From Photobacterium sp. GB-56 (GTDB taxonomy: Bacteria > Pseudomonadota > Gammaproteobacteria > Enterobacterales > Vibrionaceae): DNA of 64,000 nucleotides. The stretch is taken from NCBI RefSeq assembly GCF_003026105.1, contig NZ_PYNW01000011.1, positions 1-64,000 on the forward strand, given 5' to 3'. A model generated the notes under the pieces. The model was not told the DNA's origin and made no database searches. It worked only from the letters and a program-made list of their open reading frames with translations. The position numbers and the translations under genes are program-made. Every line of letters starts with the position of its first letter. Positions within the stretch are counted from its first letter, which is position 1. Of the stretch, positions 26,421 to 36,036 are shown piece after piece.

Positions 26421-27248
26421 ATGTCTAGTTGTTTAATTACTGATGAATATATAGAGCATCAGGAATATTCTGTTCATGAAATAATTAAATATAAGAACGG
26501 AATAAAAATAGAATGTGAAGACTTTATTGCTGAAGAAGTTCCCATTGCGCTTATTTATAATGGAATATCTCATGCAGTAATGATGGCAACCCCATCAAAT
26601 CTAGAAAACTTCGCAATTGGTTTTTCATTATCTGAAAGAATTATTAATAATATTAAAGAAATAAAAAATATTGATATAAAAAGTAGTAAAGAGGGGATAG
26701 AAGTTTATATAGAATTACAAAATCGTGCTTTTATGATGCTAAAAGAACAGCGTCGACAACTGGTAGGAAGAACCGGTTGTGGGTTGTGTGGTATTGAACA
26801 TTTAAAGCAAGCAATGAAGCCTGTAAATACGGTTCCTGATACGCAAAGAATGCCTCTTTCTGTTATTAATCAATCTATTAAGTTTCTACATGAGAATCAG
26901 GAACTCGCTAACCGTACAGGTTGTACCCATGCTGCCGTATGGTTAAATGAACACGGTGAATTAGCGGCGATTTATGAAGATGTTGGTCGTCATGTGGCGC
27001 TAGATAAGTTAATAGGCGCTCGTGCAAAATATTCGCAACTTACCAAAGGTGCAATCTTAATTACCAGTCGTGCTAGTTATGAAATAGTGCAAAAGGCAAC
27101 ATCTGTCGGTGTGGAGATATTATTTGCAGTATCAGCACCTACAGCATTAGCGATTAATTTAGCTGAAGAATCTGGATTGACATTAATAGGTTTTTGTCGA
27201 GAAGGTAGGGCTACTATTTATACAAAAAAACATAGAATAATAAATTAA
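26421..27248 (+). CDS. fdhD: formate dehydrogenase sulfurtransferase FdhD
   Basis: The 275-residue cytoplasmic protein transfers sulfur from IscS to the molybdenum cofactor of formate dehydrogenase. The catalytic loop GRTGCGLCG contains Cys120 and Cys123. Other family segments are AIGFSLSERII, NRTGCTHAAVW, YEDVGRHVALDKLIG and ITSRASYEIVQKA. It is divergent from fdoG with a 94-bp shared promoter holding a perfect palindrome. Base composition of the first 300 bp is more A/T-rich than its neighbours. The start ATG 26421 fits the family length. Confidence 0.95.
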   Translation: MSSCLITDEYIEHQEYSVHEIIKYKNGIKIECEDFIAEEVPIALIYNGISHAVMMATPSNLENFAIGFSLSERIINNIKEIKNIDIKSSKEGIEVYIELQNRAFMMLKEQRRQLVGRTGCGLCGIEHLKQAMKPVNTVPDTQRMPLSVINQSIKFLHENQELANRTGCTHAAVWLNEHGELAAIYEDVGRHVALDKLIGARAKYSQLTKGAILITSRASYEIVQKATSVGVEILFAVSAPTALAINLAEESGLTLIGFCREGRATIYTKKHRIIN

Positions 27249-27528
27249 GCATATTTCATGAAATTAAAACCTAGATTATTTATAAAATAATATAAGAGGT
27301 TTATGACGTTAATACTTTCTTTGTTTATATTTCCATTAATCAGTAATAATCATGTTAAATAAGTAAAAGTAACAAAGACTGACTTAAACAAACCAATAAT
27401 CCCCTTTAATTTTAGTTGTATAAGATAACCAGACTTTTAATTATAGGTGATATATAAATATTTTTATAACTGTGAATTATAAATGATTAACAGTATGATT
27501 TGTTTTTTATCATAATTAGGAATCAGTT

Positions 27529-28359
27529 GTGTTAGGGAAAATATTAACAGGATTGTTACTTGTAGCTTCAAGTACGAGCGTGATAGCAACACCTTGGGAA
27601 AAAGTAAAAACACCAACATCTGGTGAGTCAATGTCTATTGGCTCATACTCGAATGGGTGTTTAGCAGGCGCGGAAGCACTGCCACTGGAAGGTGATGGTT
27701 ATCAAGTTATCCGCGCTGAACGCGGCCGTTACTATGGTAACCCTGAAACAATCACTTTCTTAAAAGAGTTAATGAAAACTGCACAGCAACTGAAAATTGG
27801 TAATGTGCTGGTGGGAGATATTGCGATGCCTCGTGGTGGACGCTTTTCATCAGGTCACGCCAGCCACCAAACAGGCTTGGATGCGGATATTTGGTTACGT
27901 ATTCCAGAAAAACCGTTATCACAGAACGATTTAAAAACAGTTTCAGCACTACCTATGGTTGATGTGAAAAATCACAAAATCATCGAAAAGAACTGGAGCA
28001 GTAAACAAGCGCATTTGATCCAGCTTGCGGCAAGTGATGATCGTGTCGCCCGTATATTCGTTCATCCTGTGATCAAAGAACAGCTTTGTAAAACGGAGTG
28101 GAAAGATCGTGATTGGTTACGTAAAGTTCGTCCTTGGTTTGGTCATTACTACCATTTCCATGTCCGGTTAAATTGTCCTGAAGGCAGTACCTACTGTGAG
28201 CCACAAACCCCACCACCAGCAGGTGATGGCTGTGGTAAAGAGTTAGCCTCATGGTCACCAGATTTTAAAAAGCCAGAGTCAAATAAACCGGCGGTTAAAC
28301 CAAAACCTAAACCGAAGCCAGTGTTACCTGCTCAGTGTAAGGTGCTTATTAATAGTTAA
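27529..28359 (+). CDS. mepA: penicillin-insensitive murein endopeptidase MepA
   Basis: The 276-residue periplasmic metallo-endopeptidase cleaves D-Ala-mDAP cross-links in peptidoglycan. A signal peptide (about 1-20) ends at VIATPW. LAS-family zinc motifs are present: SSGHASHQTGLDADIW and HYYHFHVRLNCP. The C-terminus is Pro/Lys-rich (KPKPKPKP). The start is GTG at 27529, after TTAGGAATC. The length equals E. coli MepA (274). Confidence 0.94.
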   Translation: MLGKILTGLLLVASSTSVIATPWEKVKTPTSGESMSIGSYSNGCLAGAEALPLEGDGYQVIRAERGRYYGNPETITFLKELMKTAQQLKIGNVLVGDIAMPRGGRFSSGHASHQTGLDADIWLRIPEKPLSQNDLKTVSALPMVDVKNHKIIEKNWSSKQAHLIQLAASDDRVARIFVHPVIKEQLCKTEWKDRDWLRKVRPWFGHYYHFHVRLNCPEGSTYCEPQTPPPAGDGCGKELASWSPDFKKPESNKPAVKPKPKPKPVLPAQCKVLINS

Positions 28360-28386
28360 TTTTTCTAAATTAACTGTGTATAGGTA

Positions 28387-28415
28387 TAAAAAAAGCGCCG
28401 CAAGGCGCTTTTTTA
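28387..28415. terminator. bidirectional terminator between mepA and yfhL
   Basis: AAAAAAGCGCC and GGCGCTTTTTT are perfect inverted repeats with a GCAA loop. The flanking A and T runs allow termination from both sides of the convergent genes. Confidence 0.9.
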
Positions 28416-28442
28416 TTGTTTGATGGTTGGATCGAATAAGAA

Positions 28443-28697
28443 CTAAGCAAGACCTTGTAAGGTAACAAACTTTTCTAGCAGTTCATCGTCAGATTCAACG
28501 TGATCAGGATCGGTAATAATGCAGTTGGTGATTGGACAAACCGACTGACAGGTCGGCTTGTCGTAATGCCCTTTACATTCAGTACAGCGATCTGGGTTTA
28601 TTTCATAGATGCTATCACCCATGGTGATCGCCTCGTTAGGGCATTCAGGATCACACATGTCGCAGTTAATGCATTTGCTTGTAATGAGCAGTGCCAT
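28443..28697 (-). CDS. yfhL: YfhL-type 2[4Fe-4S] ferredoxin
   Basis: The 84-residue ferredoxin has two cysteine clusters, CINCDMCDPECP and CTECKGHYDKPTCQSVCP. The extended spacing in the second cluster is typical of the Allochromatium/YfhL subgroup. It starts 5 bp after the stop of trhP, so the two are probably one operon. TrhP depends on iron-sulfur chemistry, and this ferredoxin is a plausible electron donor; that link is inferred from adjacency. Confidence 0.92.
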   Translation of the reverse strand: MALLITSKCINCDMCDPECPNEAITMGDSIYEINPDRCTECKGHYDKPTCQSVCPITNCIITDPDHVESDDELLEKFVTLQGLA

Positions 28698-28702
28698 AGT
28701 GC

Positions 28703-30091
28703 TTATTTACCGTCTTTAGGAGCGTGAGGGTTACGTGTATCTTCGCCATTACCCAAGTTACGCATTAACAGACCAAAATCAAGATCCATATCAGCTGGTA
28801 CAGGGATAAATACGAAGTGTCCATTGCCTTTCGCGTCATCAATCACTTCAGACTTACGGTTTTCCATCGTCTCAAGATTGAAGATAACGTTACCTTTTGG
28901 TGTCATTACTTCAAGGCTATCACCAACAACGAACTTGTTCTTCACTTCGACTTCAGCAAGATCACCACGGCGTTTACCTGTGAACTCACCAACAAATTGT
29001 TGAGAATCAGAAATTGAGTAACCGTAGTCATAGTTTTGGTACGTGTCATGGGTGTGACGACGTAGGAAACCTTCAGTGTAACCACGGTGCGCTAAGCTTT
29101 CTAATGTGCCTAGTAATGATTCATCAAATGGTTTACCTGCAACAGCATCATCAATCGCTTTACGGTAAACTTGCGCAGTACGAGCACAGTAGTAGAACGA
29201 CTTAGTACGGCCTTCAATCTTCAGTGAGTGAACACCCATTTTAGTTAGACGCTCAACGTGTTGAACAGCACGAAGATCTTTTGAGTTCATAATGTAAGTA
29301 CCATGCTCATCTTCAAACGCCGCCATTTTTTCTTCAGGACGGTGAGATTCGCTTAGTAGCACAACATCATCAATTGGTTTTCCTAGACCTAGTGTATTAT
29401 CAGGACGCTCTTCAACGTCTTGTGTTTGCACTGCGTCTTGAATTTCAACGATTTGCCCCGCATCGTTTTCAGTCGCTTTTTCTGTTTTATATTCCCAACG
29501 GCAAGCATTTGTACACGTGCCTTGGTTTGGATCGCGCTTGTTGATGTAACCAGAAAGTAGGCAGCGACCAGAGTAAGCCATGCAAAGAGCACCGTGAACG
29601 AAGATTTCTAGTTCAGTGTCAGGGCAATGCTCACGAATTTCTTCGATTTCTTCTAGTGATAACTCACGAGATAGAATGACACGCTCAACACCTTGGCTAG
29701 CCCAGAATTTCACTGTTGCCCAGTTAACTGCGTTGGCTTGAACTGACAGGTGAATAACAACCTCAGGGAATGCTTCACGAACCATCATAATAAGACCTGG
29801 ATCTGACATGATAAGTGCGTCAGGGCCCATTTCTACGATTGGTTTAAGATCGCGAATGAAGGTTTTTAGCTTTGAGTTATGCGGTTGAATATTACATACC
29901 ACATATAGCTTTTTACCTTGAGCATGTGCTTCATCAATACCAATCTTTAGGTTTTCGTGGTTGAACTCGTTATTACGAACGCGAAGACTGTAGCGAGGTT
30001 GACCTGCATAAACGGCATCAGCGCCGTAGGCAAATGCGTAACGCATGTTTTTAAGGCTGCCTGCAGGTGAAAGTAATTCTGGTTTAAACAT
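28703..30091 (-). CDS. trhP: tRNA 5-hydroxyuridine synthase TrhP (U32 peptidase family, YegQ)
   Basis: The 462-residue protein is of the U32 peptidase-like family. It opens with FKPELLSPAGSLKNMRYAFAYGADAVYAG and has the family region GALCMAYSGRCLLSGYINKRDPNQGTC, with cysteines that can hold an iron-sulfur cluster. In E. coli, YegQ/TrhP makes 5-hydroxyuridine at wobble position 34 of several tRNAs using prephenate. Older annotation as a collagenase-like protease is not supported for this branch. A perfect palindrome sits about 40 bp upstream of its start. Confidence 0.93.
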   Translation of the reverse strand: MFKPELLSPAGSLKNMRYAFAYGADAVYAGQPRYSLRVRNNEFNHENLKIGIDEAHAQGKKLYVVCNIQPHNSKLKTFIRDLKPIVEMGPDALIMSDPGLIMMVREAFPEVVIHLSVQANAVNWATVKFWASQGVERVILSRELSLEEIEEIREHCPDTELEIFVHGALCMAYSGRCLLSGYINKRDPNQGTCTNACRWEYKTEKATENDAGQIVEIQDAVQTQDVEERPDNTLGLGKPIDDVVLLSESHRPEEKMAAFEDEHGTYIMNSKDLRAVQHVERLTKMGVHSLKIEGRTKSFYYCARTAQVYRKAIDDAVAGKPFDESLLGTLESLAHRGYTEGFLRRHTHDTYQNYDYGYSISDSQQFVGEFTGKRRGDLAEVEVKNKFVVGDSLEVMTPKGNVIFNLETMENRKSEVIDDAKGNGHFVFIPVPADMDLDFGLLMRNLGNGEDTRNPHAPKDGK

Positions 30092-30128
30092 TGCTCTATA
30101 TTCTCTTATTCTGATTCCAGATCAGTTC

Positions 30129-30145
30129 GTATCACCTAGTGATAC
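30129..30145. promoter_or_regulatory. 17-bp palindrome upstream of trhP
   Basis: GTATCAC and GTGATAC are exact inverted repeats with a CTA spacer, 38 bp before the trhP start on the minus strand and 225 bp before gntR. The shape suits a dimeric repressor operator. I do not recognise the regulator. Confidence 0.45.
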
Positions 30146-30369
30146 AAAGTTAAGGCGGGATTTTACGTTTTTCGTGACCTAAGTGCCACTTTTCTCCTTG
30201 AGTTTTTTCTTTGTTGCAATAATTACATTCGGTAAAATCGCTTTTAAGGCGGGGCGTAAACAATCTAATCGTGATGAAATTACAGATAAATAGTTGCTGC
30301 TATTAGATTTACCTCATAATCTACGTCTATTGCATTTTATTTTCTTCATTTCATCGTCAGGACAGACTA

Positions 30370-31398
30370 ATGACAACCAAACCGAAACACCGTCCCACAT
30401 TAAATGATGTTGCAAAACAGGTGGGAGTAACAAAAATGACGGTGAGTCGTTATTTGCGTGATCCTAGCTCTGTGGCTGAAAGTACACGAGAAAAAATCGC
30501 GGTAGTGGTGGAAGAGCTAGGTTATGTCGCCAGTCGCGCGCCTGATATTTTATCGAACCGTAACAGTAAGGCGATTGGGATCTTACTGCCATCGTTATCT
30601 AACCAAGTGTTTGCTTCTTTATTACAAGGGATTGAATCGGTAACCAAAAAAGAAGGTTATCAAACCCTGATCACCCACTATGGCTACAGTGCGGAAGAGG
30701 AAGAAGAGAAGATTGCTTCGTTATTGTCTTACCATGTTGATGGTTTGATTTTGACTGAAAGTATTCACAGCGAACGCAGTTATAAGATGATCAATGCTGC
30801 GGCTATTCCAGTGGTAGAAACGATTGATTTGCCTGAACATCCAATTGATATGGCGGTAGGGTTGGATCACCAACAGGCGGCATTTGATTTAGTCTCTAAG
30901 ATGATTGAATACGGACGCTGCAATATTGTTTATTTCGCTGCGCGATTAGATCGCCGTACCCAATTGCGTTGTGACGGCTATATTCAAGCGATGGAAGCAA
31001 AAGGACTAACGCCACGTATTGTCTCGACAGAAGAGCACTCGAGCTTTACCCAAGGGCGAGAATTAATGCGTCAGGCTCTCTCGCAACACCCAGAGTTAGA
31101 TGCTGTGTTTTGTACCAATGATGACTTAGCAATTGGCGCTATGATGCATTGCCAAGAGCACAATGTTGCCATTCCAAGTCAGGTAGCCATTGCAGGTTAT
31201 AACGCCTTAGATATTGGTAAAGCGATTTCACCGACGCTTGCGAGTGTGAATACACCACGTGAAGAAATTGGTGCTGCAGCTGCGACATTATTATTGAAGA
31301 AATTAGCAGGAAAGAAAGTGGCTAATCCTATTCAAGATATTGGTTATAGCTTGTACTTAGGCGAGAGCTTAGGAAAGCCTGAAGTAGAAAGTAAGTAA
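30370..31398 (+). CDS. gntR: LacI-family gluconate repressor GntR
   Basis: The 342-residue repressor has an N-terminal LacI-type helix-turn-helix (LNDVAKQVGVTKMTVSRYLRD, residues 10-30, and the hinge region ending RAPDILSNRNSKAIG), then a periplasmic-binding-protein-like effector domain. It resembles E. coli GntR throughout (GILLPSLSNQVFASLLQGIES, VFCTNDDLAIGA). It should repress the gluconate genes that follow by binding the two operators at 34500-34529 and release on gluconate. It is convergent with eda. Confidence 0.94.
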   Translation: MTTKPKHRPTLNDVAKQVGVTKMTVSRYLRDPSSVAESTREKIAVVVEELGYVASRAPDILSNRNSKAIGILLPSLSNQVFASLLQGIESVTKKEGYQTLITHYGYSAEEEEEKIASLLSYHVDGLILTESIHSERSYKMINAAAIPVVETIDLPEHPIDMAVGLDHQQAAFDLVSKMIEYGRCNIVYFAARLDRRTQLRCDGYIQAMEAKGLTPRIVSTEEHSSFTQGRELMRQALSQHPELDAVFCTNDDLAIGAMMHCQEHNVAIPSQVAIAGYNALDIGKAISPTLASVNTPREEIGAAAATLLLKKLAGKKVANPIQDIGYSLYLGESLGKPEVESK

Positions 31399-31433
31399 TA
31401 AAAAAACAGCGCACGAGAGTCACGTGCGCTGCC
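31399..31433. terminator. terminator between gntR and eda
   Basis: CAGCGCACG and CGTGCGCTG form a perfect 9-bp stem with a 7-nt loop. The A-run on its left becomes a T-run for the minus strand, so it mainly terminates the gntK-edd-eda message. Confidence 0.8.
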
Positions 31434-31481
31434 TACATTTATTCATCAATCTTTATTTATTAATCACTGATTGATTTAGCA

Positions 31482-32120
31482 TTACGCTAATAGCGCTACC
31501 GCCTCTTGAGAAAGTTTGGTGATTTCTTCCCACTGACCATTATCAATCAGATCTTTAGGTAGCATCCAAGAACCACCAACGGTGGCAACACATTTCACCG
31601 CTTTGTACTGATCAACGTTTGCTGGGCTAATGCCGCCAGTTGGGCAGAACTGTACTTGTGGTAATGGCGCTGCAATAGCGGCGAGAGCTTTAGCACCACC
31701 ATTCGCTTCTGCAGGGAAGAATTTTAATTGCTGGTAGCCAAGCTCTAATGCTTGCATGATTTCTGATGGTGTACTCACACCTGGAATTAAAGGTGCAGTG
31801 CCAGATTTTGCATAGCTAAGTAGCTTAGGTGTCATTCCTGGAGAAATCACAAATTTTGCGCCAGCTTCAACTGCAGCGTCATACTGCTCGCAGGTAAGTA
31901 CCGTTCCAGCGCCCACCATCGCATCAGGCATCGCTTCCGCAATCGCACGAATTGCATCAAGAGCAACAGGCGTACGAAGGGTAATTTCAAATACCGTGAT
32001 ACCACCATTTTTTAGTGCTTGTGCCATAGGAACAGCGTCTTCTACGCGTTCAATGATCATTACAGGTACAACTGGCGATGCGGCAAACACATCTTGTGGA
32101 TTAACTTGCCAAGTATTCAT
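31482..32120 (-). CDS. eda: KHG/KDPG aldolase
   Basis: The 212-residue TIM-barrel class I aldolase cleaves 2-keto-3-deoxy-6-phosphogluconate to pyruvate and glyceraldehyde-3-phosphate. The Schiff-base lysine lies in QLKFFPAEANGG, and FCPTGGISPANV forms the phosphate site. I set the start at ATG 32120 (MNTWQV), preceded by AGGAAG. The longer frame would overlap edd by about 100 bp and is not family-like. It is the third gene of gntK-edd-eda. Confidence 0.95.
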   Translation of the reverse strand: MNTWQVNPQDVFAASPVVPVMIIERVEDAVPMAQALKNGGITVFEITLRTPVALDAIRAIAEAMPDAMVGAGTVLTCEQYDAAVEAGAKFVISPGMTPKLLSYAKSGTAPLIPGVSTPSEIMQALELGYQQLKFFPAEANGGAKALAAIAAPLPQVQFCPTGGISPANVDQYKAVKCVATVGGSWMLPKDLIDNGQWEEITKLSQEAVALLA

Positions 32121-32142
32121 GTTTTTCTTCCTATCCAATAAC

Positions 32143-33933
32143 TTAAAAAATAGTGGCGCCAGTATCGGCACTTGAAACTTGCTTGCGTAAATTGGCGAAT
32201 AAGTTACGACCAAAGGTAAATGCAGGTATATCGTTTTCAATCGGTGCGCGACGAGCTGTAAGATCAGCGTTAACCGTTAGCTCACCTGTGATCGCATTTA
32301 ATTCCACCATATCACCATCTTGAATTAAACCAATTGCACCACCACGTAGTGCTTCTGGCGTAATATGGATTGCAGCAGGAATTTTGCCTGATGCACCTGA
32401 TAAGCGACCATCGGTAACCAATGCGACTTGATATCCTTTCTTTTGGATATTACCTAAAATTGGCATTAATTTGTGAAGTTCAGGCATACCATTTGCTGCA
32501 GGTCCGTTATGGGTCACAACAATCATCGCATCTTGATCTAACAAACCTTGTTTATAGGCTTTTTCAACCTCGTTTTGGCAACGGAATACTTTCGCTGGTG
32601 CTGTAATATGTTGATGCTGTTTTGCAACCGCAGACACTTTAATCACCGATGTACCAATATTTCCCTTTAATACTTTTAAGCCACCTGTCGGGTTAAAAGT
32701 GATCTCAGGTGTACAAATTACATCACTATCTGTTGAGTCTGCACAAGGCGACCATACCAGTTTGCCATCTTGTAAGCTTGGGGTGGTCATTTGATCAGTA
32801 AATTCACCAAACGCCGTTTTCACATTGGTATTGAGTAGCCCACGTTGGTGCAATGTTTTCATTAAGGTTGGTACGCCACCTGCTTGTTGGAAAGCATTAA
32901 TATCAGCAGGCCCATTCGGGTACATGCGCACCAATAAAGGAACCACATCAGATAAATCACTAATGTCATCCCACGTTAAAATAATGCCCGCACTACGAGC
33001 AATCGCCACCATATGTAAGCTATGGTTAGTACTGCCACCCGAGGCTAACCATGCCACTAAACCATTTACCAAACTTTCTGCCGTCATTACTTCATAAAGA
33101 GGGCGGTATTGGCTTGATTGCTGATTTGCTGCCGCAGCAATACGACAAGCCGCTTCTTCGGTTAATACTTTACGTAGCTCGCTTGTTGGTGGTACAAACG
33201 CCGAGCCCGGTAGCATTAAGCCCATGGCTTCTAAAATAAGTTGATTAGTATTCGCTGTGCCATAAAACGTACAAGTCCCCGGTGAGTGGTATGCCTGACA
33301 TTCCATGGTTAATAGCGCAGCGGAATCGACTTCACCAGCGGCATATTGTTGACGAACACTAACCTTTTCATCATTGCTTATGCCTGTACCCATAGGTCCA
33401 ACTGGCACGAATGCTGTTGGAAGGTGTGCAAAAGATAATGCACCGATCAATTGTCCCGGGGCGATTTTGTCGCAGATGCTTAACAATAATGTTGCATCAA
33501 AAGCGTTATGACTTAAGGTAATTGCCGTTGCTTGAGCGACAATATCACGAGAAAACAGCGACATTTCCATGCCCGGTTGACCTTGAGTAATACCGTCACA
33601 CATTGCAGGAACACAACCAGCCACTTGGCTCGTATGGCCGTATTCCGCTAGCGCTTTTGCAATAATATCTGGGTAATATTTATAAGGCTGGTGAGCACTT
33701 AGCATGTCATTGTAGCCACTGACGATAGCAATGTTGGCATGCAGGAAATCTAAAATCGCTGATTTTTCTTGGGCGCAATTAGCGGCAACAACGTGAGCAA
33801 GATTACCGCAAGAAAGTTGGCTACGGCCTTTACCCGCTTGTTCCATTTCTTTGGTCATGGCTAACCATTGCGGATAACTTTCAGCACTTCTTGCTTTAAT
33901 GCGCTCGGTAACGGCTGAAATAATCGGATTCAT
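32143..33933 (-). CDS. edd: 6-phosphogluconate dehydratase
   Basis: The 596-residue IlvD/Edd-family iron-sulfur dehydratase converts 6-phosphogluconate to KDPG in the Entner-Doudoroff pathway. Family segments include [55 protein letters not shown] and [14 protein letters not shown]. The Fe-S ligands are among the cysteines of [11 protein letters not shown] and the later [10 protein letters not shown]. Its ATG overlaps the gntK stop (ATGA); eda follows after 22 bp. Confidence 0.96.
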   Translation of the reverse strand: MNPIISAVTERIKARSAESYPQWLAMTKEMEQAGKGRSQLSCGNLAHVVAANCAQEKSAILDFLHANIAIVSGYNDMLSAHQPYKYYPDIIAKALAEYGHTSQVAGCVPAMCDGITQGQPGMEMSLFSRDIVAQATAITLSHNAFDATLLLSICDKIAPGQLIGALSFAHLPTAFVPVGPMGTGISNDEKVSVRQQYAAGEVDSAALLTMECQAYHSPGTCTFYGTANTNQLILEAMGLMLPGSAFVPPTSELRKVLTEEAACRIAAAANQQSSQYRPLYEVMTAESLVNGLVAWLASGGSTNHSLHMVAIARSAGIILTWDDISDLSDVVPLLVRMYPNGPADINAFQQAGGVPTLMKTLHQRGLLNTNVKTAFGEFTDQMTTPSLQDGKLVWSPCADSTDSDVICTPEITFNPTGGLKVLKGNIGTSVIKVSAVAKQHQHITAPAKVFRCQNEVEKAYKQGLLDQDAMIVVTHNGPAANGMPELHKLMPILGNIQKKGYQVALVTDGRLSGASGKIPAAIHITPEALRGGAIGLIQDGDMVELNAITGELTVNADLTARRAPIENDIPAFTFGRNLFANLRKQVSSADTGATIF

Positions 33934-34442
33934 AGATTTGCCTCACGTAATTGCTGAACAGCATCTTCAATAATTTCGTTAATAGAACCATCGATAGAGA
34001 CAGTGAACACATCCATCTCATCAACAGGACGCTCAAGAGTTTCAAGTTGGCTAGTTAACATGGTGTCACGCATAAAATGACCTTTACGGGTACGCATTCG
34101 GTCAAGGATCAATTCACGATCACCATCTAAAAAGATGAACGATACATTTTGATTACCTTCACGGATCTGATCGCGATATTTCTTCTTTAAAGCTGAGCAA
34201 ACAATGATCCCAACTTCGTTTTTATTCTCGAGGCTATAAGCCGCATCACGAATACGTTCTAACCAAGGTTCACGATCGGTATCGTTCAATGGATTTCCAC
34301 TGGCCATTTTTTGGATGTTGGCTCTTGGGTGTAAATCATCACCATCGATGAACTTTGCATTTAAGCTGTGGGCGATACCTTCACCAATCGTAGATTTCCC
34401 GCAACCACATACCCCCATTACAATTATGCTTTGACCTGCCAT
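33930..34442 (-). CDS. gntK: gluconokinase
   Basis: The 170-residue P-loop kinase phosphorylates gluconate to 6-phosphogluconate. Walker A is GVCGCGKST (residues 10-18), followed by the substrate segment FIDGDDLHPRANIQKM and ALKKKYRDQIR. Its length matches E. coli GntK. It is the first gene of the gntK-edd-eda operon and diverges from the gluconate permease across the GntR operators. Confidence 0.95.
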   Translation of the reverse strand: MAGQSIIVMGVCGCGKSTIGEGIAHSLNAKFIDGDDLHPRANIQKMASGNPLNDTDREPWLERIRDAAYSLENKNEVGIIVCSALKKKYRDQIREGNQNVSFIFLDGDRELILDRMRTRKGHFMRDTMLTSQLETLERPVDEMDVFTVSIDGSINEIIEDAVQQLREANL

Positions 34443-34499
34443 TTTTTAACCTCTATCTCACTTTTGAACATCAGTTGTTCTATTTTCTTGTAAGTTACC

Positions 34500-34529
34500 A
34501 TGTTACGGGTAACATGTTACCCGTAACAT
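34500..34529. promoter_or_regulatory. two overlapping GntR operators
   Basis: ATGTTACGGGTAACAT (34500-34515) and ATGTTACCCGTAACAT (34514-34529) share two bases. Both are perfect or near-perfect palindromes, and the second equals the E. coli GntR consensus. Their centres are 14 bp apart. They lie between the divergent gntK and permease genes and should control both. Confidence 0.92.
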
Positions 34530-34605
34530 TTAGCGTTGTGAAGATACTCACAATAAAAATATTCACAACGGAATAAAACATTCTTTTTTGCTGGAGAGAT
34601 CCTGT

Positions 34606-35967
34606 ATGACGTTAGACCCAACCTACTTATTGTTCATCGCAGTATGTTCTATCTTGTTGTTATTATTACTAATAATGAAATTTAAGTTACATGCTTTCCT
34701 AGCTTTAACTTTAGTGAGTTTTATTACAGCAGTAGTAACAGGTGTAAATGCTGATCAAGTTGTACCTACCATGATGTCAGGTTTTGGAGGCACATTAGCC
34801 TCTGTTGCTCTGCTTGTCGGTCTAGGTACCATGATAGGGCGAATTCTTGAAGTAACAGGGGGCGCTAAAGTACTAGCGGATACCTTAATTGGTAGGTTTG
34901 GCCCTGAAAGAGCACCTTTTGCATTAGGTGTTGCGTCGCTGTTGTTTGGTTTTCCAATCTTCTTCGATGCTGGGTTAATGGTTATGATGCCTATTTTGTT
35001 TAGTGTTGCTAAACAATTTGGTGGCTCAACAATTAAGTACGCGCTACCTGTTGCTGGTGCTTTTGCTGTAATGCACGCATTCTTGCCGCCACACCCAGGT
35101 CCTGTCGCTGCAAGTGAGTTATTAGGTGCAAATATTGGTTTATTGACCATTGTTGGTTTGTTGATTGCACTACCAACTTGGTACCTAGGTGCTTACCTTT
35201 ACGGTCTATGGGCGGGTGAACGCTTTAAACTGCCATTGCCACAAGCTTTCTTGGCAACGCAAGAAGTAATTGACGAAAACAACTTACCTAAGTTTTCAAC
35301 AGTTCTTGCTATTTTGTTAATGCCTTTAGTGCTTATCTTTATGGACACGGGTCTACACACGCTAACAGTAATGGGTGTGGTAAATGGTGATGACGCTTGG
35401 GTTAATGCCTTACGTATGTTGGGTAAAACTCCTATCGCATTGATGATCACCTTGTTGTTCTGTTTAGCGCTATTTTCTAAGAATTACGGCATGGCAAAAC
35501 TTGAAAAGCTATGTGGTGATTCACTTGCGCCAATCTGTGCCGTTATTCTTGTAACGGGTGCGGGCGGTATGTTCGGTGGCGTACTACGTGCAAGTGGTAT
35601 TGGTGACGCGTTAGCTAACTTAATGTCTGATACTGGTATGCCAGTGATTGTGGCGGCATTCTTAGTTTCAACAGCGTTACGTGTCGCGCAAGGTTCAGCA
35701 ACGGTTGCTCTAACTACAACAGCAGCGCTGATTGCACCTATGGTTGCCGCAACAACAGGTCTAAGTGCTTTAGATTTATGTTTCATCGTAATTGCAATTG
35801 CATCGGGCGCAACCGTGTTATCTCACTTCAACGATTCAGGATTCTGGCTAGTAGGTAAACTGCTAGATATGGATGAGAAAACAACCCTAAAAACGTGGAC
35901 GGTAATGGAAACTCTTCTAGGTACAATTGCCTTCACAATTGCTGCAACATTAAGTATTTTCTTATAA
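34606..35967 (+). CDS. GntP-family gluconate:H+ symporter
   Basis: The 453-residue inner-membrane permease has about twelve hydrophobic segments and GntP-family segments FPIFFDAGLMVMMPI, HAFLPPHPGPVAA, VTGAGGMFGGVLRASGIG and LSHFNDSGFW. It imports gluconate for GntK. ATG 34606 follows a good ribosome-binding site (GGAGAG); an upstream TTG would add six residues and is rejected. Which paralogue (GntT, GntU or GntP) it corresponds to cannot be decided from sequence reading alone. Confidence 0.93.
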   Translation: MTLDPTYLLFIAVCSILLLLLLIMKFKLHAFLALTLVSFITAVVTGVNADQVVPTMMSGFGGTLASVALLVGLGTMIGRILEVTGGAKVLADTLIGRFGPERAPFALGVASLLFGFPIFFDAGLMVMMPILFSVAKQFGGSTIKYALPVAGAFAVMHAFLPPHPGPVAASELLGANIGLLTIVGLLIALPTWYLGAYLYGLWAGERFKLPLPQAFLATQEVIDENNLPKFSTVLAILLMPLVLIFMDTGLHTLTVMGVVNGDDAWVNALRMLGKTPIALMITLLFCLALFSKNYGMAKLEKLCGDSLAPICAVILVTGAGGMFGGVLRASGIGDALANLMSDTGMPVIVAAFLVSTALRVAQGSATVALTTTAALIAPMVAATTGLSALDLCFIVIAIASGATVLSHFNDSGFWLVGKLLDMDEKTTLKTWTVMETLLGTIAFTIAATLSIFL

Positions 35968-36036
35968 ATTAAAATAACGTGTAGAAGCCAATACGGGAGT
36001 AGTGATACTCCCGTATTTTTTTATAAGGACTGTATT

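Noticed and set aside
28703..30091. Protease/collagenase role of the U32-family protein
   Set aside because: The sequence belongs to the YegQ/TrhP branch, known for tRNA hydroxylation, and is paired with a ferredoxin.
32121..32240. N-terminal extension of eda
   Set aside because: The extra 40 codons overlap edd and lack family similarity; ATG 32120 has a good ribosome-binding site.
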